Shown in pieces: positions 1 through 6,057 of a DNA stretch of 8,027 bases. The position numbers and the translations under genes are program-made. Positions within the stretch are counted from its first letter, which is position 1, and the number at the start of each line of letters is the position of its first letter. Below the pieces are notes generated by a model. It was not told the DNA's origin. It saw only the letters and a list, made by a program, of their open reading frames with translations, and searched no databases. Source of the stretch: JADGGV01 sp035715725 (lineage in GTDB: Bacteria; Gemmatimonadota; Gemmatimonadetes; Longimicrobiales; RSA9); the NCBI GenBank assembly GCA_035715725.1, contig DASTKT010000030.1, forward strand, positions 1 to 8,027, given 5' to 3'.

Positions 1-1154
1 AGCAATCGCCGGATGGCCTCGACCCAGCCGAGGGGATCCAGGAAGCGGTGCCAGGCCCAGTAGCGCAGCAGGTACTTCGTCGCCACCCCATGGAAGCGAC
101 GCAGCCACGTCCGCAGCCGTCGCACCGCACCCGCGACCGTACCGAGATGCTCCGCGCTGCGCGGGCGCACTACGCCGCCCGAGGCCCCGCGCAGCGGGCC
201 CGGCGCGGTACGGAGCACCTGCCGGTGGTCGAGTCCGTGCCGCCGGGCGAGCTCGGCGTACGCCGAGAGCCTGCGTCCCCGGCTGAGCAGCCGGAGCCTC
301 GGGCCGCCCGGCTCCGAACCGCCCGGCTCCGGGCTCTTCGCCTTGGACCGGGACGCGCCCCGGTCGAGTAACGTGGCCAGCTCGTCGGTCCGGCGCGGGC
401 CGGCGTGCCAGACCAGCAGCGCCCGGCTTCTCTCCTGGCGGTCGCAGGCGACGAGAAGCATTGCCGTCTCTCGCGCCCGCGCCCGTGCCCGCTCGCTCAG
501 CCGCGCCGCGCGCGCCCCGACGGGCGCCCCGGCGGGCGCCCCGGCGGGCGCCCCGGCGGGCGCGCTGGCGGACGCGCTGGCGGGTGCCAATGCAGGGGCG
601 GGGTGCCCGCTGCCGAGCCCGGGCAGGAGCGGAAAGGGGCTGCCGCGCCGCAGCGCCGGGCGGCCGAGCCGGCGCTCGCCCTTGCGGCAGACGAGGACAC
701 GTACCTCGAGCAGCTCGACCGTGCCCGAGAGCGGCGGCGCGGGAGCCGCGAGCAGCCGCTCGAGGAGGCGGTGGCGCCAGCGCCAGGCGGTGTCCTTGTG
801 GATGCCGAGGTGGCGCGCGGCGGCGCGGCAGGAGCGGCTCTCGAGCATGCAGCCGGCGAAGTCGCCCCAGAGGGGCAGGCGCTTGGTGTAGGCGAGGGCG
901 GTACCGGTGAGGTCGCTGGAGGTGCGACGGCACGGTTTGCAGCGCCAGCGCTGGCGGCCGGAGAACGTGCCCCAGCGGATGAGGGGACCGCTGCCGCAGT
1001 GGGGGCATGCGGGGGGGAGCGGGCGACGCGCATCGACGAGGACCTGGAGCGCGTCGGGCAGCGCCGGGGTGGGGGCGAAGGGGCGCGAGTCCGGCGGAGC
1101 GGGAGGAGCCGCATCGCGGAGCGGCGGGCCGGAGGGTCGGGAGCGCCGGGGCAT
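1..1154 (-). CDS. IS1595-family transposase-like protein, catalytic residues apparently lost (partial, 3' end off window)
   Basis: The frame is open from ATG 1154 to the left edge (384 codons, no stop). An in-frame stop at 1266-1268 and the lack of any other start codon make 1154 the only start. Visible parts: a zinc ribbon with C50-P-H-C53 and C72-K-P-C75; a helix-turn-helix at about 105-131 (RAARHLGIHKDTAWRWRH); a KGERRLGRPALRRG block at about 158-171; and the C-terminal RFHGVATKYL block at 353-362. This order is that of IS1595-type transposases with an N-terminal zinc ribbon. Family members usually show VEADET, then SDG or CDG, then an HxNxV(E/N) motif. Here those places read VELLEV (146-151), SRG (291-293) and HLGTVA (336-341), so all three metal-binding acidic positions seem to be lost. 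An Ala/Pro/Gly-rich insert lies at about 185-214. No Shine-Dalgarno is obvious. It could be a decayed transposase or a protein kept for DNA binding. Family assignment is firm; activity is doubtful. Confidence 0.8.
   Translation of the reverse strand, partial: MPRRSRPSGPPLRDAAPPAPPDSRPFAPTPALPDALQVLVDARRPLPPACPHCGSGPLIRWGTFSGRQRWRCKPCRRTSSDLTGTALAYTKRLPLWGDFAGCMLESRSCRAAARHLGIHKDTAWRWRHRLLERLLAAPAPPLSGTVELLEVRVLVCRKGERRLGRPALRRGSPFPLLPGLGSGHPAPALAPASASASAPAGAPAGAPAGAPVGARAARLSERARARARETAMLLVACDRQERSRALLVWHAGPRRTDELATLLDRGASRSKAKSPEPGGSEPGGPRLRLLSRGRRLSAYAELARRHGLDHRQVLRTAPGPLRGASGGVVRPRSAEHLGTVAGAVRRLRTWLRRFHGVATKYLLRYWAWHRFLDPLGWVEAIRRL
304..333. repeat. 15-bp direct repeat, two copies
   Basis: CCGCCCGGCTCCGAA (304-318) is followed directly by CCGCCCGGCTCCGGG (319-333), with 13 of 15 bases matching. 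On the minus strand it encodes a doubled Glu-Pro-Gly-Gly motif between the central and C-terminal parts of the transposase-like protein. Like the 12-bp array, it preserves the frame. Confidence 0.7.
509..588. repeat. 12-bp tandem repeat inside the transposase-like gene
   Basis: Unit CGGGCGCCCCGG. Three perfect copies lie at 521-556, followed by diverged copies at 557-568 and 569-580 (CGCTGG endings) and a partial copy to about 588. A weaker unit lies at 509-520. Since 12 is a multiple of three, the array keeps frame and encodes alternating Ala-Pro-Ala-Gly on the minus strand. This suggests expansion by slippage in a tolerant linker of the protein. Confidence 0.85.
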
Positions 1155-1327
1155 GGGCGGGACGAAGGGCCGGCCGCCGGGGCGCCGCCATGGCCGCTCG
1201 CGCCAACACTTCCTGCGGACAGCGACCGAGGGCTCCGAGGGGGAGAGTGGTCGTCGCCGGGCAGGTCAGGGCCAAGTGGGACCGCAGGCCACACTCGATC
1301 CCCGCCGCCGAGCTGACCGGCCCGGGC

Positions 1328-1349
1328 GATCCCCCATGCCTCGGGGATC
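1328..1349. repeat. Inverted repeat, 7-bp stem
   Basis: GATCCCC and GGGGATC are separated by 8 bases. The stem is perfect and sits about 175 bp upstream of the transposase-like gene. No T-tract follows it, so it is not a standard terminator. It could be an operator-like palindrome or chance. Confidence 0.4.
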
Positions 1350-1739
1350 AAGACCGCAGCTGACGTGCGAGGGAACCGCGTTCGCCGCGTCGGTCGCGAG
1401 TCCGCAGGCCTACACTGCTGGCTGATCCGGTGGCCGCTCCGCCTGCCATGCCGGGCGAGAGCGCGTTGCGCACCGGCCGCGGCGCCCGCCCGGCGCGCGG
1501 CGCCGGTGGTGGCAACGGACCAGGCCGCGGCCGCGGCCTCGATGCTGGCGGTAGCGGTTGCGGCCGCGCCGGACATCAGGCGCGCGGCGCGAGCCGCTTC
1601 GCCGCGCGCGCGGCACGCTAGTGTCCGAGGGGCTCCGGAACGTCGCTTCCCCGGCTCGCCGGGGCGCCGCCGAGGCCGCGGCGGCGGGCGATGCGGCCGG
1701 GGATACCGGCGGGCGCGCCGGCGGTGGACGCCGCAACCG

Positions 1740-1770
1740 TTGCACCTGGCCGCGTGTCCTATGGTATTGT
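1740..1770 (+). promoter_or_regulatory. Weak candidate promoter for the permease gene
   Basis: TTGCAC (1740-1745) and TATTGT (1765-1770) are 19 bp apart, in the only AT-richer patch upstream of the permease. They end 44 bp before its chosen ATG. The -35 match is poor and the spacing is long, so this is only a candidate. Confidence 0.25.
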
Positions 1771-1814
1771 GCGCCACTCCCCGCTCCCCGCTGCCCGGAC
1801 CGATGGGACCCGTC

Positions 1815-4289
1815 ATGGACGCGCTCTGGAACGACCTTCGATACGCGGTGCGCGGCTTGCGCGCGAAGCCGGGCTTCGCCGCCGCCGTCGTGATCACCCT
1901 CGCCCTCGGCATCGGCGCCAACGCGGCGATCTTCTCCGTCGTCGACCGGCTGCTGTTCCGGCCGCCGCCGATGCTCGCCGCGCCGGCGCTCACGCACCGC
2001 GTCTACCTCGCCAGGACGCACCGCGGCAAGGAGGGCGCGAGCAGCGGCGTCGAGTACGCGCGATATACGGACCTCACCAACTGGACGAAGTCCTTTGCGC
2101 GGACCGCCGAGTTCACGGACCGGAAGCTCGCCATTGGCGTCGGCGCCGATGCGCGCGAGATGCACGTCGGTGCCGTGAGCGCGAGCTTCTTCGGCTTCTT
2201 CGACGCGCCGCCGGCGCTCGGCCGCTACTTCAGCGCGCGGGAGGACTCGCCGCCGGAGGGGACGCCGGTCGCCGTGCTCAGCTACGGCATGTGGAAGACG
2301 CGGTACGGCGGCCACCGCGACGTGCTCGGCACGACGCTCCAGATCGGCCCGACGGTCTACACGGTCATCGGCGTCGCGCCCGCCGGCTTCGTCGGCCTCT
2401 GGCCCGAGCAGCCGCCGGTCGCGTTCATCCCGATCACGACGTACGGGGCGACGTCGGCCCCCGAGCTGCGCGGCGAGAGCTGGTGGGCGACGTACCACTG
2501 GACCTGGGCCTCGATGATCGTGCAGCGCCGGCCCGGGGTCTCGCTCGCTGCGGCGAACGCGGACCTGACCAACGCGTTCCAGCGCAGCTACGCGGCGCAG
2601 CGGGCCTCGAGCCCGCGCCTGCCGCCGGCCTCCGCCGCGCGCCCGCACGCGATCGCCGCGTCGATCCTGAGCGAGCGCGGGCCGAACCAGAGCAGCATCG
2701 CGAAGGTCGCGAAGCTCGTGGCGGGGATGGCGCTCGTCGTCCTGCTCATCGCTTCTGCGAACGTGGCCAACCTGTTGCTGGCACGCTCGTTACGCCGCCG
2801 GCGCGAGGTCGCCGTCCGGCTCGCGCTCGGCGTGAGCCGCGTGCGGCTCGCCTCGCAGCTCCTGACCGAGAGCGTGCTCCTGGCGCTCCTCGGCGGCGCC
2901 GCCGGCGTGCTCGTCGCGCAGTGGGGCGGGTCCGTGCTGCGCGCGGTCATCCTGCCGAGAGGCGCCGAGTCCGCGGTGCTGGGCGACCCGCGGACGCTCC
3001 TGTTCGCGGCGGCGGCGGCGCTGGCCGCGGGCGTGCTGACCGGGCTCGCGCCGGTGTGGCAGACGCGGCGCGCCGAGCTGGTCGGCGATCTCAAGGCGGG
3101 GGTGCGGGAGGGTGGGTATCGTCGCTCGCGCGGGCGGACTGGCCTGCTCGTGCTGCAGGGCGCGCTCTCGGTCGTGCTGCTCGTCGGCGCGGGGCTCTTC
3201 GTGCGCAGCCTGCGCAACGTGCGGGCGCTCCGCCTCGGCTACGACGCCGACCGGGTCCTCGTCGTCGACCTGAACATGCGCGGCGTCGAGCTCGACAGCG
3301 CGCACGCCCTGATGCTGCGCCGCGGGCTGCTGGAGAAGGCGAAGAGCCTGCCGGGCGTCGAGCACGCCGCGCTGAACACCAGCATCCCGTTCTGGAGTGT
3401 GTGGTCGATGGACCTCCACGTCGCCGGGATCGACTCGGTGAGCCGGCTCGGCGAGTTCGACCTGAACGCGGTGACGCCCGACTACTTCGCGACCATGGGG
3501 ACGCGTCTGCTGCGGGGCCGCGGCCTCGAGGCGCGCGACGTCGCCGGCGCGCCCGGCGCGATGGTCGTGAGCGAGGCGATGGCGCGGCGGCTCTGGCCGG
3601 GCCAGGACGCGATCGGCCAGTGCGTGAAGGTCGCGTCCGACACCGTGCCGTGCACGTACGTCGTCGGCGTGGCCGAGAACATCAAGAACAGCAGCCTGAG
3701 CGACGACCCGGAGCTCTACTATTACCTGTCGGCGGAGCAGTTCCATCCGGACCGGACAGGGCTCCTCGTGCGCACGCGGGGTGACGCGGCCCGGCAGGCG
3801 GAGTCGATCCGCCGCCAGCTCCAGCCGGCGATGCCCGCGCCGGCGTACGTCACGGTCACGCCCTTCGCCGACGTCGTCGGCTCGGAGATGCGCTCGTGGG
3901 AGCTTGGCGCGACGATGTTCGTCGCGTTCGGCGTGCTGGCGCTGACGCTCGCGGCCGTTGGCCTCTTCGGCGTCCTCGCCTACGACGTGGCGCAGCGGCG
4001 CCACGAGCTGGGCGTGCGCGTCGCGCTCGGCGCGCAGGTCCGCGACATCGTGGGGCTGGTGGTGCGGCAGGGGCTGCGGGTCGGCGTGGCCGGCGTCGCC
4101 ATCGGCTGCGTCATCGCGCTCGTGACGGCGCGCTGGGTCCAGCCGCTCCTCTTCGACGTGTCGGCTCGCGACCCGCTGGTGTTCGTCGCCGTCGCCGCGC
4201 TCCTCGCCGGCGTCGCGGTCGTGGCGAGCTGGGTCCCGGCGCGGCGCGCCGCGCAGGTGGACCCGACCGAGGCGCTGCGCGCGGAATAG
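1815..4289 (+). CDS. ADOP-type orphan ABC permease (duplicated MacB/FtsX permease)
   Basis: 824 residues, a normal length for ADOP proteins, which are fused permease pairs with the MacB periplasmic domain and FtsX domain each present twice. The start MDALWNDLRYAVRGL is typical of the class. Segments: TM1 about 19-44 (AAVVITLALGIGANAAIFSV), first periplasmic domain about 50-290, FtsX helices about 298-320, 355-378 and 395-415, second-half TM about 443-466, second periplasmic domain to about 695, then helices about 701-724, 753-780 and 787-810. The motif LGVRVALGAQVRDIV follows TM 701-724, and its first-half counterpart REVAVRLALGVSR follows TM 298-320, which shows the duplication. The end WVPARRAAQVDPTEALRAE is the family C-terminus. 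No ATPase gene is in the window, hence orphan. MacB-like systems act in efflux or envelope stress; the substrate here is unknown. ATG 1803 (12 bases earlier, in frame) is an alternative start. Confidence 0.9.
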   Translation: MDALWNDLRYAVRGLRAKPGFAAAVVITLALGIGANAAIFSVVDRLLFRPPPMLAAPALTHRVYLARTHRGKEGASSGVEYARYTDLTNWTKSFARTAEFTDRKLAIGVGADAREMHVGAVSASFFGFFDAPPALGRYFSAREDSPPEGTPVAVLSYGMWKTRYGGHRDVLGTTLQIGPTVYTVIGVAPAGFVGLWPEQPPVAFIPITTYGATSAPELRGESWWATYHWTWASMIVQRRPGVSLAAANADLTNAFQRSYAAQRASSPRLPPASAARPHAIAASILSERGPNQSSIAKVAKLVAGMALVVLLIASANVANLLLARSLRRRREVAVRLALGVSRVRLASQLLTESVLLALLGGAAGVLVAQWGGSVLRAVILPRGAESAVLGDPRTLLFAAAAALAAGVLTGLAPVWQTRRAELVGDLKAGVREGGYRRSRGRTGLLVLQGALSVVLLVGAGLFVRSLRNVRALRLGYDADRVLVVDLNMRGVELDSAHALMLRRGLLEKAKSLPGVEHAALNTSIPFWSVWSMDLHVAGIDSVSRLGEFDLNAVTPDYFATMGTRLLRGRGLEARDVAGAPGAMVVSEAMARRLWPGQDAIGQCVKVASDTVPCTYVVGVAENIKNSSLSDDPELYYYLSAEQFHPDRTGLLVRTRGDAARQAESIRRQLQPAMPAPAYVTVTPFADVVGSEMRSWELGATMFVAFGVLALTLAAVGLFGVLAYDVAQRRHELGVRVALGAQVRDIVGLVVRQGLRVGVAGVAIGCVIALVTARWVQPLLFDVSARDPLVFVAVAALLAGVAVVASWVPARRAAQVDPTEALRAE

Positions 4290-4316
4290 CGGAAGCCGGG
4301 TGACGGGGCCGCGCGC
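4277..4316. terminator. GC-only inverted repeat between convergent genes
   Basis: GCGCGCGG (4277-4284, the last codons of the permease gene) pairs perfectly with CCGCGCGC (4309-4316, directly beside the msrA stop) across a 24-base loop. It spans the 27-bp gap between two convergent genes, where a two-way terminator would be useful. There is no T-tract on either side, so this is a guess, and such pairs arise easily in GC-rich DNA. Confidence 0.3.
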
Positions 4317-4970
4317 CTAGTGCTCGCCCCAGACCTCGCGCAGGCGCGAGTCGCGGCCGCAGCCGGTGCGGTAGAAGTGGTAGCGGATGGGGTTCTTCCG
4401 GTAGTAGTCCTGGTGGTACTCCTCGGCGGGCCAGAACGGGCCGGCGGAGACGATCTCCGTGACGATCGGCTGCTTGAAGCGCCCCGACGTCTCGAGCGCC
4501 GCCTTCGTCGAGTCGGCGAGGCGGTGCTGCTCCTCGTCGTGGTAGAAGATCGCCGTGCGGTACTGGTGGCCGATGTCGCAGAACTGTCGGTCGGCGGTGA
4601 GCGGGTCGACGTTGTGCCAGAAGATGTCGAGCAGGTGCTCGTACGTCACCCTCGCCGGGTCGTAGAGCACCTCGACCGACTCCGCGTGGCCGGTGCCGCC
4701 CGCCGAGACCTCCTCGTAGGTCGGGTGCTTCTTCGTGCCGCCCGTGTAGCCGGACGTCGTCGAGATCACGCCCGGCACCGTATCGAAGGGCGGCTCCATG
4801 CACCAGAAGCAGCCGCCGGCGAACGTGGCCTTCGCGGTGCGTGCCTGCGGGGTCGGCGCCGCGGCCAGCTCCGGCGACCGGTCCGTTCCGGGTCCGCCGG
4901 CCCGCGCCAGCGCCGCCCCGGCCGCGCCGACGACCCCCGCCGCGGCCGCCGCCAGCACGAGTCGACGCAC
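4317..4970 (-). CDS. msrA: Peptide-methionine (S)-S-oxide reductase MsrA, probably exported
   Basis: Reduces the S epimer of methionine sulfoxide in proteins. The GTG start at 4970 is 2 bp after the msrB stop, giving 217 residues. Residues 2-3 are Arg-Arg, followed by an Ala/Gly/Val-rich stretch to about 24 (LARA), which looks like a signal peptide or membrane anchor. A linker to about 45 precedes the catalytic domain. The signature GGCFWC has the catalytic Cys54. SGYTGG, HPTYEEV, GHAESVEVLYDP, FWHNVDP and DIGHQYRTAIFYH follow in the usual family order. Cys204 near the end (RTGCGRD) is a likely resolving cysteine; Cys57 and Cys131 are also present. The frame is open upstream through msrB, but that part is antisense-frame noise and not a fusion. 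The msrB-msrA order and 2-bp spacing point to coupled translation. Envelope location is inferred from the N-terminus and from the thiol-transfer genes upstream. Confidence 0.93.
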   Translation of the reverse strand: MRRLVLAAAAAGVVGAAGAALARAGGPGTDRSPELAAAPTPQARTAKATFAGGCFWCMEPPFDTVPGVISTTSGYTGGTKKHPTYEEVSAGGTGHAESVEVLYDPARVTYEHLLDIFWHNVDPLTADRQFCDIGHQYRTAIFYHDEEQHRLADSTKAALETSGRFKQPIVTEIVSAGPFWPAEEYHQDYYRKNPIRYHFYRTGCGRDSRLREVWGEH

Positions 4971-4972
4971 GG

Positions 4973-5503
4973 TCAGGTCCGCAGCGCGGGGAGCGCCTCG
5001 CCCTTCGGCACGAACGCCAGCGCGACGCCGTTGTTGCAGTAGCGCTTCCCGGTGGGTGGGGGGCCGTCGTCGAAGACGTGGCCCTGGTGTCCGCCGCAGC
5101 GGACGCAGTGGTACTCGGTGCGGGGGAGCACCAGCTTGAAGTCCTTCTTGAACGCGACGTGTCCCGCCATCGGCTCCCAGAAGCTCGGCCACCCCGTGCC
5201 GCTCTCGAATTTCTTGCTCGAGTCGAAGAGCGGCAGGTAGCACGCGGCGCAGATGAACGTGCCGGCGCGGTGCTCCTTGTTCAGCGGACTGGTCCCGGCG
5301 CGCTCCGTGCCCTCCTCGAAGAGCACGTCGTACGACGCCTCCGGCAGCAGCTTCTTCCACTCGGACTTCGGCTTGACCAGCTTCGCGATGCCCTGGTCGG
5401 GCGCCCCCGCCCCGCCGCCCTCCGTGTCGTCCACGTACGACGCGGCGATCGGCGTCCCCGCCGCCATTCCCAGCAGTCCCTTCAGGAAGCTCTTGCGCGT
5501 CAT
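4973..5503 (-). CDS. msrB: Peptide-methionine (R)-S-oxide reductase MsrB with Tat-like N-terminus
   Basis: Reduces the R epimer of methionine sulfoxide; 176 residues. Zinc is held by C85-A-A-C88 and C133-V-R-C136. SGTGWPSF (101-108) and GHQGHVFDDGP are family blocks, and the catalytic Cys156 sits in RYCNNGVAL. These are the only five cysteines, so I see no obvious resolving Cys, which suggests direct reduction by a thioredoxin-like partner. The N-terminus TRKSFLKGLLGMAAG resembles a twin-arginine signal ((S/T)RRxFLK) with Lys replacing the second Arg. A flexible Gly-rich stretch (25-35) separates it from the domain. AGGAA ends 4 bases before the ATG and an AGAGG lies a little further up. It is the first gene after the foldback repeat and may be co-transcribed with ccdA or have its own promoter; I see no convincing -35/-10 pair. 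Confidence 0.93.
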   Translation of the reverse strand: MTRKSFLKGLLGMAAGTPIAASYVDDTEGGGAGAPDQGIAKLVKPKSEWKKLLPEASYDVLFEEGTERAGTSPLNKEHRAGTFICAACYLPLFDSSKKFESGTGWPSFWEPMAGHVAFKKDFKLVLPRTEYHCVRCGGHQGHVFDDGPPPTGKRYCNNGVALAFVPKGEALPALRT

Positions 5504-5616
5504 GGGGTTCCTGCCTCTCGTTGCGGTTCGCTCGTACTAACGTTGGCGCGGCGGGCGGGGTTCCCGGGCGGTTCCTCGGCGGCTCGGGCCCTCCCGGGCG
5601 AACGGGTCAAGAATAT

Positions 5617-6015
5617 CCACCGCAGAGGCGCAGAGGGCGCAGAGAACGGCGTCGAGCGGGGGGCGCATCGGCATCGGCCTGCCAACGGCGTTTCACAGGG
5701 AGGTGGGGAGCTAGGGAGAATACCCCGAGCCGCCGCGAACGCTGCTTCGCGGCGAACACATGCATCCATTTTGAAGTTGGATCCGGGCTACGCCGCCTCC
5801 GACGCCACGGAATGAAGTCGGGGTTGCAACGGTGACCCTCGTTCCACGGTCCAACCCCCAAAAGGATGCTTCCGCTACGACGACCCGTCGCCGCCCCCAG
5901 CGGGTCTCCCCAGCTCCCCTGCTCCCTGTGAATGAAGATTCGTTCGGTCGGCGACGAAGCTTCGCCGCCCGGCTTTCCGTCGCCGTGCTCTGTGTCCTCT
6001 GTGACTCTGCGGTGG
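5617..6015. repeat. Large imperfect foldback (nested inverted repeats) between ccdA and msrB
   Basis: The 554-bp gap 5504-6057 holds no gene but contains a foldback centred near 5815. Outer arms: 5617-5644 and 5988-6015, starting CCACCGCAGAG, 24 of 28 bases matching as reverse complements, with similarity continuing about 10 bases inward. Middle arms: 5692-5719 and 5905-5932, starting TTCACAGGGAG, 25 of 28 matching. Inner arms: 5762-5773 (GCATCCATTTTG) and 5859-5869 (GCATCCTTTTG on the other strand, one base shorter), followed by a shared TTGGA. The arms keep their order and nearly equal spacing (75/83 and 70/63 bases). The outer arm is itself built from a roughly 9-bp GCAGAG-containing unit. 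No target duplication is evident at the borders. It resembles a MITE-like or REP-like element; transcribed as RNA it could form a long hairpin within the operon. Confidence 0.85.
5731..5754. repeat. Perfect 9-bp hairpin inside one arm of the foldback
   Basis: CGCCGCGAA (5731-5739) and TTCGCGGCG (5746-5754) form a perfect stem with loop CGCTGC. The matching place in the opposite arm (about 5871-5900) has GC-rich sequence but not this palindrome, so the hairpin is specific to the left arm. Confidence 0.7.
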
Positions 6016-6057
6016 GTGCTACGTACTTTCCGTGCCAGCCTGCGTCCTCGCCCCCGC

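Larger units (their letters stand above)
1155..1814. other. 660-bp region with no recognisable gene
   Basis: This lies between the divergent starts of the transposase-like gene and the permease. All reading frames open here give Arg/Ala/Pro-rich, low-complexity peptides of the kind produced by GC-rich non-coding DNA. It contains a 7-bp inverted repeat (GATCCCC at 1328-1334 and GGGGATC at 1343-1349, 8-base loop), a short inverted pair (GGTCAG 1264-1269, CTGACC 1313-1318) and a near-identical direct pair (CCGCAGGCC-ACACT at 1282-1295, with a T inserted in the copy at 1402-1416). The right end of an insertion sequence could lie here, but I cannot identify a terminal inverted repeat because the other end is outside the window. 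Confidence 0.5.

Noticed and set aside
509..588. Short regular repeats as a possible CRISPR array
   Set aside because: The 12-bp units are directly adjacent without spacers and keep the coding frame; this is a minisatellite in a gene.
1365..1814. Extension of the permease frame 150 codons upstream to an ATG at 1365
   Set aside because: The added stretch is Arg/Ala-rich low complexity with no family similarity, while MDALWNDLRYAVRGL at 1815 is the standard ADOP N-terminus.
497..1993. 498-codon open frame on the minus strand
   Set aside because: Low-complexity Arg/Ala/Pro/Ser peptide that overlaps both the transposase-like gene in another frame and the permease start; it is a by-product of GC-rich DNA with few stops.
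1691..3784. 697-codon open frame on the plus strand inside the permease gene
   Set aside because: Out-of-frame shadow of the permease with an Arg/Ala-rich composition and no motif.
4317..5360. Possible MsrB-MsrA fusion, since the msrA frame stays open far upstream
   Set aside because: The part upstream of 4970 is msrB read in a wrong frame; MsrB has its own stop at 4973 and its motifs are in another frame.
5605..5610. TTGACC as a -35 element for msrB on the minus strand
   Set aside because: No AT-rich -10 hexamer lies at a suitable distance; the bases 17 downstream read CCGAGC.
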